This document shows positions 43,858-53,104 of a DNA stretch of 64,000 bases, piece by piece. A program made the translations under genes and the position numbers. Source of the DNA: Phycisphaerales bacterium (GTDB taxonomy: Bacteria > Planctomycetota > Phycisphaerae > Phycisphaerales > UBA1924); the NCBI GenBank assembly GCA_029260295.1, contig JAJDDN010000002.1, positions 1 to 64,000 of the forward strand. The letters are read 5' to 3'. Within the stretch, counting starts at the first letter, position 1. Every line of letters begins with the position of its first letter. Below the pieces are notes generated by a model. It was given only the letters and a program-made list of their open reading frames with translations. It was not told the origin of the DNA and did no database searches.

Positions 43858-44739
43858 ATGACCATCGACCCCCCAATCGACCACGGAATCAGCACCATCG
43901 GAATCATCGGCTCAGGACAAATGGGTGGCGGCATCGCCCAAATCGGGGCCGTCAACGGCTTCAAAACCGTCGTCTACGACCTCTCCGAAGACGCCCTCAC
44001 CAAGTGCAAAGCACTCCACGAAAAACTACTCGCACGCGCCGTCCAAAAAGAACGCATGACCCAGGACGAAGCCACCGCCGCACTGGCCAATATTACCTAC
44101 GCCGCAAACATCGAAGCCCTCGACCCCTCCGACATCGTCATCGAAGCCGTCGTCGAGAACGCCGAAATCAAAAAGAAAATCTTCGCAGACCTCGCCAAAA
44201 GATTCACAGGCAACCAAATCCTCGCCACGAACACCTCCTCCATCTCCATCACCGACATCGCCACATCAGTAGGCGACGCCGCCGACCGATTCATCGGGAT
44301 GCACTTCTTCAACCCAGTCCCCATCATGAAACTCGTCGAAGTCATCAACGGCCTAGCGACCTCCCAAGAAACCACCGACCGCACCCTCGCCCTCTCAGCG
44401 GCAATGGGCAAGGTCGCCGTCCCCGCCAACGACCGCGCCGGCTTCGTCTCCAACCGCATCCTCATGCCCATGATCAACGAAGCGTTCTACGCTTGGATGG
44501 AAGGCGTCGCAGAACCAGAGCACATCGACGAGATCATGAAGCTCGGCATGGCACACCCCATGGGCCCACTCCGCCTCGCGGACTTCATCGGACTCGACAC
44601 CTGCCAGCACATCATGGAAGTCATGGCCGAAGGATTGAACAACCCACGCTACCTCGCGTGCCCATTGCTCAAACAACTCGTCACCGCTGGAAGACTCGGA
44701 AACAAAACCGGACACGGCGTCTTTGATTACTCAAAGTGA
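43858..44739 (+). CDS. hbd: 3-hydroxybutyryl-CoA dehydrogenase
   Basis: 293 residues from ATG 43858 with CAGGAG upstream. The Rossmann NAD site is I-G-I-I-G-S-G-Q-M-G-G-G. The catalytic His lies in I-G-M-H-F-F-N-P-V-P and the partner Asn/Glu in N-R-I-L-M-P. The C-terminal domain ends G-H-G-V-F-D-Y. It interconverts 3-hydroxyacyl-CoA and acetoacetyl-CoA in butyrate or fatty-acid metabolism. No thiolase or crotonase gene is adjacent. Confidence 0.95.
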   Translation: MTIDPPIDHGISTIGIIGSGQMGGGIAQIGAVNGFKTVVYDLSEDALTKCKALHEKLLARAVQKERMTQDEATAALANITYAANIEALDPSDIVIEAVVENAEIKKKIFADLAKRFTGNQILATNTSSISITDIATSVGDAADRFIGMHFFNPVPIMKLVEVINGLATSQETTDRTLALSAAMGKVAVPANDRAGFVSNRILMPMINEAFYAWMEGVAEPEHIDEIMKLGMAHPMGPLRLADFIGLDTCQHIMEVMAEGLNNPRYLACPLLKQLVTAGRLGNKTGHGVFDYSK

Positions 44740-44760
44740 TGGAACGACTTTCTAGTTTAT

Positions 44761-44810
44761 AAACGACTCCGAAATCCGCAAACCAGACTCAATAAACGAG
44801 TCCGAAATCC
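44761..44810. repeat. Short direct repeat upstream of TPR gene
   Basis: AAACGACTCCGAAATCC at 44761 and AAACGAGTCCGAAATCC at 44794 differ by one base and are 33 bases apart, about three helical turns. They lie 60-110 bases upstream of the TPR/recX gene pair. Confidence 0.5.
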
Positions 44811-44870
44811 TCAATATGGTTTTCTTCTGCGCGCTGTTGAACTCGCATAAAATTAGAGTAATGTGTGTGC

Positions 44871-45179
44871 ATGCCAACGCGCGAGCAAATACAAAAACTC
44901 TTAGACCTCGAGCCCGACGACCCCTTCATGCTCTACGCGATGGCAACATTCCACGCACAAAATAACAACCACAAAGAAGCCGTCGAGTTCTTCGAAAAAA
45001 CAATCGAAGCCGACTCTGATTACTGCTACGCATACTTCCACATGGCACGCTCACTCCAAGCCCTCAAACGCATCGAAGAAGCCAAAATAGTCCTCGATCA
45101 CGGCCTCGAAGCCGCCCTACATACAAATGACGCCAAAGGCATCAGCGAGATCAAGTCATACCGTACAATGCTGGTATGA
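44871..45179 (+). CDS. Small TPR protein
   Basis: 102 residues from ATG 44871; a GTG two codons earlier is possible. It contains about two to three TPR-type helix pairs (L-D-L-E-P-D-D-P-F-M-L-Y-A-M-A, A-Y-F-H-M-A-R-S-L-Q-A-L). No signal peptide. The stop overlaps the recX start by ATGA, so the two are translated together. Partner unknown. Confidence 0.75.
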   Translation: MPTREQIQKLLDLEPDDPFMLYAMATFHAQNNNHKEAVEFFEKTIEADSDYCYAYFHMARSLQALKRIEEAKIVLDHGLEAALHTNDAKGISEIKSYRTMLV

Positions 45180-45898
45180 CCTCTGGTAACCCTCAATACT
45201 CCAACCGCACATACCGGACCCGGAAACCCACCCCCGCCGAGATCCCAACCGACGGCTCCGCCGCCATCACATCCCTCCGCCCCTGCTCAGACCAACCCGA
45301 CCAATTAACGGTGCGTGTAAATAAGTGCCTCATGGGCCGCATCAGCTTCACCACCAAAGCCAAACACCGCCTTGCTATAGATACCGAGTGGACCGAAGAA
45401 CTCAGCGACGCACTCCACACCGAACTCACCCGCTCCCGCGCCTACCTCTCCGCTGCACGCATGCTCGGCGCCCGCGCCAAATCCGCCTTCGAACTCAAGC
45501 AATCCCTCCGCCGCAAAGGCAACGACCCCGAAGCGATCGACTGGGCAATTAACCGTCTCCTAGAACTCGGCCTCCTCAACGACACCGAATACGCCGCGAT
45601 GGCCGCCCGCTCAATCATCCGCGCTAAACCCGCAGGCCGCCGCTTCATCGAAGCCAAGCTCCGCACCAAAGGCATCGACCGACAGATCATCACCGAAACC
45701 CTCGACGAACAACTCGAAGGCTCCAACCCATACGACGAAGCCCTCAAACTCGCCCAGCGGATGAGCCGATCGCTCACACAAACGCTCGAACCCGAGGTCC
45801 GCAAACGCCGCCTCGCAGGCCGACTTGCTCGCCGAGGATTCGATTTCGATGTCGTCCGCAAGGTTATTGAAACAATTGAATCCCAAAGAGACACATAG
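45176..45898 (+). CDS. recX: Regulatory protein RecX
   Basis: 240 residues, with a family core of about 150 at the C-terminus: A-A-R-M-L-G-A-R-A-K-S, E-L-K-Q-S-L-R-R-K-G and L-L-N-D-T-E-Y-A, in three-helix repeats. RecX limits RecA filament growth. The N-terminal 75 residues are less conserved; a later start is possible, but the ATGA overlap with the upstream TPR gene supports this one. recA is not in the window. Confidence 0.88.
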   Translation: MTSGNPQYSNRTYRTRKPTPAEIPTDGSAAITSLRPCSDQPDQLTVRVNKCLMGRISFTTKAKHRLAIDTEWTEELSDALHTELTRSRAYLSAARMLGARAKSAFELKQSLRRKGNDPEAIDWAINRLLELGLLNDTEYAAMAARSIIRAKPAGRRFIEAKLRTKGIDRQIITETLDEQLEGSNPYDEALKLAQRMSRSLTQTLEPEVRKRRLAGRLARRGFDFDVVRKVIETIESQRDT

Positions 45899-45906
45899 CA
45901 GGGTGC

Positions 45907-45935
45907 CACTACTCGCCCTCTTGGGCGCAGTAGTG
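45907..45935 (+). terminator. Hairpin after recX
   Basis: CACTACT-CGCCC pairs with GGGCG-C-AGTAGTG (12 pairs, one bulged base) around TCTT. Only a weak T tail follows. Confidence 0.5.
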
Positions 45936-45951
45936 TCTTGAAAACAAAATA

Positions 45952-45980
45952 AACGCCCGGAGCAAAAAACTCCGAGCGTT
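45952..45980 (-). terminator. Terminator of tRNA-Glu
   Basis: AACGCTCGGAG and CTCCGGGCGTT pair on the minus strand with one mismatch around a T-rich loop, followed by TATTTTGTTTT. It lies 8 bases after the tRNA 3' end. Confidence 0.75.
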
Positions 45981-45988
45981 CATCAAAG

Positions 45989-46062
45989 TGACCCCAGCGG
46001 GATTTGAACCCGCGTTACCAGGTTGAGAACCTGGTGTCCTAACCAGGCTAGACGATGGGGCC
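45989..46062 (-). tRNA. tRNA-Glu (anticodon CUC)
   Basis: On the minus strand, acceptor GGCCCCA pairs with TGGGGTC (one G-T), discriminator A. The anticodon loop TTCTCAA gives CTC, and the T-arm GGGTTCAAATCCC is canonical. CCA is not encoded. Confidence 0.95.
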
Positions 46063-46195
46063 AACACACCGGCCCCATCAGACAATCCCATCAGTAAACC
46101 AATAGAACCAATCTGACAAAAGCCGGCAAGGATTATACCCCAAACCCCTTCCAATTCCCCCTCCCAAGACCCCAAGCCCCCAAGAATCTGCTGTG

Positions 46196-46927
46196 ATGAT
46201 GCCTGATTCAATCCAACGCCAAAGCCAACCAATCCCGCTCCAAGATTCCGCCCCGGCGAATCTCTACTTTGGGGGGTCGTTCGATCCTCCACATCTCGGC
46301 CACACCTCACTCCCCGCCCAAGCCGCAAAAGCACTCCAGCAACAACTCGATCTCCCCGCAGGCTCATGCCGCCTCATCTATGTCCCCGCCGCACGATCCC
46401 CGCACAAAGACACCGCCCCCACCGCCGACCACCATCGCCTGGCAATGCTCAACCTCGCCCTCAAGGACCTCGAATGTCCATGGACCATCTGGGACCAAGA
46501 ACTCCAAGACGCCCCGCTCAATCCAGGAGAGCCGAGCTACTGGGCCGACACCTGGGCCATCGCAAACCAACTCCTCCCAAACACCACCAACCGCTTCCTC
46601 ATCGGCGCCGACCAAGCCCTCTCAATGCACCGCTGGCACCGCTACACCGAGTTCTGGAAATCCGCCGTCGTCATGATGCGTGGCGACGCCCACGACATCG
46701 ACACCCTCATCCAATCACTCGACAACCTAAAAGTCTGGACCCCAGAAGACCTCAACCACTGGCGATCCTCCTGCCTCACGCTTGAAATGGTCCCGTGGTC
46801 ATCAACCTCAATCCGCAACCAACTCGCAACCAACCGGCAAATAGACAACCCACAAAAAAACACCCGGATCGAAGGACTCGATCCGGGTGTTCAATCATAC
46901 ATTTTCGAGCAAGGCCTCTATCTCTAG
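46196..46927 (+). CDS. nadD: Nicotinate-nucleotide adenylyltransferase
   Basis: 243 residues; ATG 46196 or 46199 (GTG 46193 is also in frame). F-G-G-S-F-D-P-P-H-L-G-H is the HxGH nucleotidyl-transfer site. R-S-P-H-K, I-G-A-D-Q-A and S-S-T-S-I-R-N are the other NadD signatures. It adenylates nicotinate mononucleotide in NAD synthesis. The last 25 codons overlap the minus-strand terminator of metK. Confidence 0.95.
   Translation: MMPDSIQRQSQPIPLQDSAPANLYFGGSFDPPHLGHTSLPAQAAKALQQQLDLPAGSCRLIYVPAARSPHKDTAPTADHHRLAMLNLALKDLECPWTIWDQELQDAPLNPGEPSYWADTWAIANQLLPNTTNRFLIGADQALSMHRWHRYTEFWKSAVVMMRGDAHDIDTLIQSLDNLKVWTPEDLNHWRSSCLTLEMVPWSSTSIRNQLATNRQIDNPQKNTRIEGLDPGVQSYIFEQGLYL
46852..46891 (-). terminator. 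metK: metK terminator lying inside the nadD coding region
   Basis: AACACCCGGATCG and CGATCCGGGTGTT form a perfect 13-pair stem. On the minus strand it is followed at once by seven T. It lies about 60 bases after the metK stop, while the same bases encode the C-terminal part of NadD. Confidence 0.88.
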
Positions 46928-46948
46928 AAACCCGCCCTTTAAACCGTC

Positions 46949-48133
46949 TTACGCGGTGCAAGCACTCGCAGCCTTGACAGCAGCCTTCAAAGCCTCAGCC
47001 TTGTCGGTCTTCTCCCAAGTAAAGAACGACTGACCGTTCTTCTCAACAGCAGTCCGCCCAAAGTGCCCATGACGAGCAGACTTGCGGTAAATCGGCTTCC
47101 GAAGATTCAAAGAATCAATAATCCCACGCGGTGTAAGAGGGAACACCTCACGCACGGCCTTAGCAATCGCATCCTCGCACACCTTGGCACTGCCAAAGGT
47201 ATCCACATGCACACTGGTAGGCTCAGCAACACCAATCGCGTACGAAAGCTGAATCTCACACTCATCAGCCAGATCCGCAGCAACAATGTTCTTGGCAATA
47301 TACCGAGCCATGTACGCCGCCGAACGGTCAACCTTGGTCGGATCCTTCCCAGAGAACGCCCCGCCGCCGTGACGACCACGCCCGCCGTAGGTATCAACAA
47401 TAATCTTCCGCCCCGTCAAGCCCGCGTCGCCGTGAGGCCCGCCAAGCTCGAATCGCCCAGTCGGATTCACATGCACTGTGATCCCAGGGTTCCAGTGCTT
47501 GCCCAGGACCGGCTTGATGATGTGGTCGATGACCTGATTGCGGAGCTCGTCCTGGCGGTCATTCCATGTTTTATCGTGCTGCGTCGAGATCACAACAGTG
47601 TCAACACGCACGGGTTTGCCGCCGTCGTATTCGACTGTGACCTGGCTCTTGGCATCTGGGCGGAGTCCAGGGATAATGTCATCCCGGCGAACCATCGCCT
47701 GACGACCAACAAGCTTGTGGCTCAGCATGATCGGCAATGGCATCAGTTCTTCGGTTTCCTTGCAAGCAAACCCGAACATCATCCCCTGATCGCCCGCGCC
47801 CTCTTTGTTCACACCCATCGCGATGTCAGGCGACTGCTGATTAATCGAAACCAGCACCGCACACGACTCGGCATCAAACCGCATGTCCCCGTCGTTGTAC
47901 CCGATCTCGCGGATCACATCGCGGGTGATCCCAGGAATATCAACATACGCGCTCGTGGTGACTTCGCCAGCGATGATCGCCATCCCCGTAGACACCATCG
48001 TCTCAACAGCAACCCGCGAATGCGGATCCTTCTCGAGCATCGCATCAAGGATCGCATCAGAAATCTGGTCGGCCACCTTATCAGGGTGCCCCATAGAGAC
48101 GGATTCGGAAGTAAAGAAATGAGATTCTGGCAT
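46949..48133 (-). CDS. metK: S-adenosylmethionine synthase
   Basis: 394 residues, normal length. [22 protein letters not shown] and [10 protein letters not shown] are conserved. It joins methionine and ATP to SAM. ATG 48133 follows CAGGAGC. A -10 TATAAT is at 48166-48171 (minus strand), giving a leader of about 25-30 bases, too short for a SAM riboswitch. Confidence 0.98.
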   Translation of the reverse strand: MPESHFFTSESVSMGHPDKVADQISDAILDAMLEKDPHSRVAVETMVSTGMAIIAGEVTTSAYVDIPGITRDVIREIGYNDGDMRFDAESCAVLVSINQQSPDIAMGVNKEGAGDQGMMFGFACKETEELMPLPIMLSHKLVGRQAMVRRDDIIPGLRPDAKSQVTVEYDGGKPVRVDTVVISTQHDKTWNDRQDELRNQVIDHIIKPVLGKHWNPGITVHVNPTGRFELGGPHGDAGLTGRKIIVDTYGGRGRHGGGAFSGKDPTKVDRSAAYMARYIAKNIVAADLADECEIQLSYAIGVAEPTSVHVDTFGSAKVCEDAIAKAVREVFPLTPRGIIDSLNLRKPIYRKSARHGHFGRTAVEKNGQSFFTWEKTDKAEALKAAVKAASACTA

Positions 48134-48165
48134 GTCGGCTCCTGGTGGCTAAAGGGTTACCAACC

Positions 48166-48171
48166 ATTATA
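48166..48171 (-). promoter_or_regulatory. metK -10 element
   Basis: A perfect TATAAT on the minus strand, 32 bases before the metK ATG. No clear -35 hexamer at the usual distance. Confidence 0.55.
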
Positions 48172-48276
48172 CGGGGCACTCCCCGACAATCACGCCCACC
48201 CCCGGCCCAATTGTGTCCTCTATCCACCAAAGCAAACCGTCCCAGCCCCGCCGATAACCACCCTGTACAATCAGCC

Positions 48277-49905
48277 ATGAATACATTTTTGATATATAAC
48301 ATCACAGGATGGCTCCTCGCCGGGATCGGCCTCTCGCTCATCCTCATCGGCCTCTTCGCAAAGCGCATCGTCATCCACAAACTCCCCCACTGCGGCGGAT
48401 GCGGATACCCGCTCAATGGGGTGCCAGAGACCAAGGGAGCCGTCATATGCCCGGAATGCGGGCGAGTTCCTAAAAACCCCGCCGAGACATACACGATGCG
48501 CCGAGGAAAGTTGTTTGTGATTATGGGTGTGATTCTCACTGCAGGTTCGTTTGTTTTGCCTCAAATTCCCGCCATGCGTGCAAATGGGTGGCAAACCGCC
48601 TTCCCAATGTCCATTCAAATCCGGATGTGGAACTCAGGCGACAAACGACTTCGGGATCGGATCTATAACAAGTTTCGAAGCGGTGAACTACAAAATTCTG
48701 AGCGTGACCAACTCCGCACTGTAGTTATAAAAACACTCAATGACCCAAACGCCACAGGCCCCGAACTCAACTCCGCTGTTTCTTTCTTGTACCTTACCGC
48801 TGGAACACCGCCCCTTATCGAGGAACTTGATCTGGCCCAAGCAATCATCAATGGGTCCCTAGAATCTAAAAAACTCTACATGCAATATGTGAACTCTTAC
48901 CCGCCACCTACATCTACCGAACTCAGAAATGCCCGACGGGATGCGACCAAGGACCAAGACAAGTTTGTTCGAGCACGAGCCGCCGGGTGGTTAATCCGTT
49001 CGCCAGCCGATGACCCTGAAGATTTGAAGGCTATCCGCCAGCTCATCATCGAAAGCGACGATTCCACTTTTTGGTATGTCCGTGGAGAATTTGACGAGAC
49101 CACTCAGGAGATTGTCGAGATCGCGGTTTCTCTGCTCGATCACGAACAAACCCAGATCCGAAAGCGAGCACTTGACTGTATCGGACAGTACACCAGCCGA
49201 GGGAAGTACGAACTCTCTCAGCAAGGCTCAGAGCGCGTTCTGGCACTCCTCGATGATCCTAATACTTCCATCAGCTGGGCAGCGACACTGATGACTGAAG
49301 ACCTGCCCGAGTCCGCTCAACCTATGATCGAAGAACTCTTACTTTCAACCCAAGATTCCAAACTCTTTGAAACTCTAATACATCAGATTCAACGGATTGA
49401 TCCAGATCCAGTCGGATTGACTCCTGCACTTGCCGCCATCTCTCGTAATGAAGGACACTCACTTCGGACCCGACTTAAAGCTGTCCGAGCATATCAATAT
49501 ATCCGCAGCCGGGCGCAGGTGACAGATGATCCTGAAAACCTCTGGCCAGTCTATGAAGCATTGGTCAAAACCCTTGCCCAAGGAGACCATGAAACAACAC
49601 TTCTCTATGGTTCAACGATGGGAACGAACTTCCAGCCATGGGTTGCAACAGCAATCGGTAAGCTGATGCTTAATGAGGGAGTTGAAGAAGGAAACATAGG
49701 AGCATGGCTCACAATGCACCCCGGTATAACCGCTCTTTTGAGAAGTTGGGAGCATGACACCCAAAATCCAATTGAGCAATACCACCGAGCATTGATCCGG
49801 GCGAGCACAAAAGGGGCAAACTCAGTTGAGATGATTCGAGCAGCCGCTATACAAATCAAGACGATTCATTTCCCAAACGACCCGAATCCCCAGCCCGATC
49901 CCTAA
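48277..49905 (+). CDS. Membrane protein with zinc ribbon and HEAT-like repeats, function unknown
   Basis: 542 residues from ATG 48277; TACAAT ends 5 bases upstream. A first transmembrane helix (about 8-30) is followed by a zinc ribbon (C-G-G-C-G-Y-P-L, then C-P-E-C-G-R), a second transmembrane helix (about 78-97) and about 430 residues of helical repeats resembling HEAT/armadillo arrays. The second half uses more AT-rich codons than neighbouring genes. The zinc ribbon resembles that of the protein at 29132-29887. Confidence 0.65.
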   Translation: MNTFLIYNITGWLLAGIGLSLILIGLFAKRIVIHKLPHCGGCGYPLNGVPETKGAVICPECGRVPKNPAETYTMRRGKLFVIMGVILTAGSFVLPQIPAMRANGWQTAFPMSIQIRMWNSGDKRLRDRIYNKFRSGELQNSERDQLRTVVIKTLNDPNATGPELNSAVSFLYLTAGTPPLIEELDLAQAIINGSLESKKLYMQYVNSYPPPTSTELRNARRDATKDQDKFVRARAAGWLIRSPADDPEDLKAIRQLIIESDDSTFWYVRGEFDETTQEIVEIAVSLLDHEQTQIRKRALDCIGQYTSRGKYELSQQGSERVLALLDDPNTSISWAATLMTEDLPESAQPMIEELLLSTQDSKLFETLIHQIQRIDPDPVGLTPALAAISRNEGHSLRTRLKAVRAYQYIRSRAQVTDDPENLWPVYEALVKTLAQGDHETTLLYGSTMGTNFQPWVATAIGKLMLNEGVEEGNIGAWLTMHPGITALLRSWEHDTQNPIEQYHRALIRASTKGANSVEMIRAAAIQIKTIHFPNDPNPQPDP

Positions 49906-49947
49906 TCCAGTGGAGCCACCCCAACAACACCGCTATCCTCTCATCAC

Positions 49948-51033
49948 ATGCCCAAACCCACCAAAAAATCGCCCGGTTTGACTTACGCAAAATCAGGCGT
50001 CAACATCGACGCCGGGGACAAGTTCGTCGGATCCATCGGATCACTCCTCCGCCGCACCCATGGCCAGCGCGTCATCGACAACCCAGGCGGCTTCGCAGGG
50101 CTCCTCCGCCTCGACTACAACGAACAACTCTTCAAACACAACTTCACAGACCCCGTCCTCGTAGCATGCGCCGACGGCGTCGGCACCAAAGTCCACCTCG
50201 CCATCGAAATGAACAAACACGACACCGTAGGCATCGACCTCGTCGCCATGAATGTCAACGACCTCATCGTCCAAGGCGCCGAGCCCCTCCTCTTCCTCGA
50301 CTACATCGCAGTCCACTCCGTAGACCAAGACATCCTCCACGACCTCGTCCGTGGAATCTCAGACGGCTGCCAGCAAGCCGGCTGCGCACTCATCGGAGGC
50401 GAAACCGCCGAAATGAACGACCTCTACAAACCAGGCGACTACGACCTCGCCGGCTTCTCCGTCGGAGTCGTCGAACTCAAACGCGCCACAGACCCCATGC
50501 GCGTTGAACCCGGAGACATCATCCTGGGACTCGCAAGCTCCGGAGTCCACTCCAACGGCTACTCCCTCGTCCGCAGCATCATCAAACACGCCAAACTCAA
50601 ACTCAACAAAGTCTACCCAGAGCTCGATCCAGAAAAAACCCTAGGCGACATCCTCCTCACGCCAACAAGAATCTACGCAGACCCAATCGTCAAACTCCTG
50701 CGATCCTACAAAGTCAAAAAAGTAGTCTCAGGCATGGCCCACATCACCGGCGGCGGGCTCGAAGGCAACCTCAACAGAGCCCTCCCAAAGCATGTCGATG
50801 CCTCGATCAAAAAAGGATCATGGGACACCCCACCCATCTTCGACTTCCTCCAGTCGCAGGGCGACATCGACGACGCAGAGATGCGCAAGGTCTTCAACAT
50901 GGGCGTCGGCTACTGCCTCATCGTCCGCCCCACCTTCGCCCAGGCCGTCAAAAAGAAGCTTGAAAAAGCAGGCGAAACCGTCTACACCCTCGGCAAAATC
51001 ACCAAAGGCACCGGCAAAGTCCGCCTCCGCTAG
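49948..51033 (+). CDS. purM: Phosphoribosylformylglycinamidine cyclo-ligase
   Basis: 361 residues. G-V-N-I-D-A-G-D-K, A-D-G-V-G-T-K, G-G-E-T-A-E-M and H-I-T-G-G-G-L-E-G-N are the AIR synthetase signatures. It closes the imidazole ring in purine synthesis. It is separate from purF (17.2 kb). Converges on the histidine kinase gene with a 7-base gap. Confidence 0.97.
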   Translation: MPKPTKKSPGLTYAKSGVNIDAGDKFVGSIGSLLRRTHGQRVIDNPGGFAGLLRLDYNEQLFKHNFTDPVLVACADGVGTKVHLAIEMNKHDTVGIDLVAMNVNDLIVQGAEPLLFLDYIAVHSVDQDILHDLVRGISDGCQQAGCALIGGETAEMNDLYKPGDYDLAGFSVGVVELKRATDPMRVEPGDIILGLASSGVHSNGYSLVRSIIKHAKLKLNKVYPELDPEKTLGDILLTPTRIYADPIVKLLRSYKVKKVVSGMAHITGGGLEGNLNRALPKHVDASIKKGSWDTPPIFDFLQSQGDIDDAEMRKVFNMGVGYCLIVRPTFAQAVKKKLEKAGETVYTLGKITKGTGKVRLR

Positions 51034-51040
51034 CCATCAT

Positions 51041-53104
51041 CTACGCCGACTGACGACCATCGCACTCCGACCACATTTTGCACAATGATACAAGTTGCTT
51101 CCGGTCAATCGGCTTGGTCGAGTAGTCGTCACACCCCGCATCAAGGCACCGCTGACGATCCCCACTCATCGCATGGGCGGTCAACGCCACGATGGGAGTG
51201 CTGACCCCCTCTTTACGAAGCGCTCCCGTTGCGGTATATCCATCCATTACAGGCATCTGCATATCCATCAGGATCATGTGGAATGGAGCACGCAACTTCT
51301 GGGCTTCCTTATACTCATCAATCGCGATCTTTCCGTTGTCAGCGATCGTCACATCTGCACCCGCCTTTTTGAGGACATGTGATATCAACCGCTGATTATC
51401 CGGCCCATCCTCAGCAAGCAAAATCCGGATGCCAGAGAGCGGCTTGAGGTTCACCGGCTCCATCGTACTCTTCCCCGTATCAACTAGGGGCTCTTGACTC
51501 AGGTCACCGATTGTCTCGGCCCGGAACAACTCCACCGACTCAGACACACAAGGATCAAGCCGGATTGTGAACACCGAACCGTGATGAATCAATGATCGAA
51601 CGATGACATCCCCGCCCTGGAGCATCGCCAGCGACTTTGATATGCACAACCCGAGCCCCGAGCCCCCGAACTTCCGAGTCATCGTCGAATCCGCTTGTTG
51701 GAAAGTATGGAAAAGATTCTTCAACTGCTCATCGGTCATCCCAATACCAGTATCGTGAACCTCGATCCACAATGGGGCTTCGATTGACCCGTCAAGAATA
51801 TCACACCCGATGACAATCTCGACGAGCCCCTCGCTTGTGAACTTAATAGCATTCCCAACAAGATTCGTCAGAATTTGACGGGTCCGGAGCGGATCAATCA
51901 TCGCATAGCGCGGAATTGATGAAGCGTATCTCAGCCGGAGTTCAATTCCCTTCTCTTGCGACCTCACACGCATCAGCGACATCACTTCTTCAATCAAGAC
52001 TGCCAGATCACATTCGATGCGTTCAATTGTCATCTTGCCCGCCTCGACCTTGGTAATATCGAGAATGTCATTGATAATTGACAGCAAGAAGTTCCCATTC
52101 CTCTGGATCGTATGAATATAATCAGCACGCTCAGTACTGGTGATATTCTCCGTCGCCAACAACTCGGTGTATCCAAGAATCGCGGTCATTGGTGTACGGA
52201 TCTCATGACTCATATTGGCTAAAAAATCTGTTTTCGAGTTGTTTGCATCCGTGGCCTCCTGAACCGCCACAAGCAAATCTTCGGTCTGCTCTTCAACCAT
52301 AAACTGGAGAGATTCGTTAAGATCAATGAGATCAAGCCCATGCTGGCCAACAGCGAGCCGCATCCGTTCAAACGCTCGACCGAGCCCCCCGATCTCATCA
52401 TCGCCAAGGAACGGCGTCTCGTGCGTGTAATCTCCTTCAGAGAGCTTCTCCGCCGCGCCCACAAGTGAATCGAGCCGGGCGAGCTCATACCTCACAAGAA
52501 CTGACCCGATCAACAACGCAACGAGTCCAAATACAAACCCAATAGTCAGTGTTGAGACAATCTGGCTCCGTAGAGCACTCTCAATTGCAGCCGAGGAAAG
52601 CTTTAACTCAATCCGCCCCACTACAGATTCCGTGCTCCCCATTGCATCATCCACGCCCGGGTCATGATTCTCATCGAGCCCAACGCCTTCCAATCCGAGA
52701 TCCAAACCCAGCCCAAGATCCATGTCCACGGGTCTAATTTCGTGCTCGTAAATGAGACCTCGCCGATCAGCGATTTCATTGAACACACCCGCAATAAGAC
52801 GATTCTCGCTATCGTACACTTTACATGAAATTATCTGGTTGTCGCCGTCCAGAACTGATTGAAGTATCCGCTGGACCTCATCATAATCCCCAACATTCAT
52901 TGGCAACTGGCTAGCAAGCGCGATCCCCTCGATCTGTGTATGTGCTGATTTTTCTTGATCACGAGATGCAAACCTGTTCATCTGCAGAATACTCAGTGCA
53001 GACATCGCACCAATGCACAGCACTACGATCATCAGGGCACCAAGGGTTGCCTTTCGATGAAGCGTCAAACGCTGATAAAACAAGATGCCTGATTCCTTAT
53101 TCAT
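51041..53104 (-). CDS. Membrane-bound hybrid histidine kinase
   Basis: 687 residues from ATG 53104, overlapping the upstream gene by 8 bases. Transmembrane helices at about 17-40 and 180-205 enclose an extracytoplasmic sensor. HAMP (about 205-260), HisKA with S-H-E-I-R-T-P-M, HATPase with N-L-V-G-N-A-I-K-F and G-S-G-L-G-L follow, then a receiver domain with M-D-M-Q-M-P-V-M-D-G-Y. All phosphotransfer residues are present. No output domain, so it needs a separate Hpt or regulator. Coupled with a periplasmic binding protein and TonB receptor. Confidence 0.93.
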   Translation of the reverse strand: MNKESGILFYQRLTLHRKATLGALMIVVLCIGAMSALSILQMNRFASRDQEKSAHTQIEGIALASQLPMNVGDYDEVQRILQSVLDGDNQIISCKVYDSENRLIAGVFNEIADRRGLIYEHEIRPVDMDLGLGLDLGLEGVGLDENHDPGVDDAMGSTESVVGRIELKLSSAAIESALRSQIVSTLTIGFVFGLVALLIGSVLVRYELARLDSLVGAAEKLSEGDYTHETPFLGDDEIGGLGRAFERMRLAVGQHGLDLIDLNESLQFMVEEQTEDLLVAVQEATDANNSKTDFLANMSHEIRTPMTAILGYTELLATENITSTERADYIHTIQRNGNFLLSIINDILDITKVEAGKMTIERIECDLAVLIEEVMSLMRVRSQEKGIELRLRYASSIPRYAMIDPLRTRQILTNLVGNAIKFTSEGLVEIVIGCDILDGSIEAPLWIEVHDTGIGMTDEQLKNLFHTFQQADSTMTRKFGGSGLGLCISKSLAMLQGGDVIVRSLIHHGSVFTIRLDPCVSESVELFRAETIGDLSQEPLVDTGKSTMEPVNLKPLSGIRILLAEDGPDNQRLISHVLKKAGADVTIADNGKIAIDEYKEAQKLRAPFHMILMDMQMPVMDGYTATGALRKEGVSTPIVALTAHAMSGDRQRCLDAGCDDYSTKPIDRKQLVSLCKMWSECDGRQSA

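Noticed and set aside
48134-48276. SAM riboswitch upstream of metK
   Set aside because: The leader from TATAAT to ATG is only about 25-30 bases and has no conserved riboswitch core.
47063-48280. 405-codon plus-strand open frame through metK
   Set aside because: It is antisense to a clear SAM synthase and shows only the mirrored codon bias of that gene.
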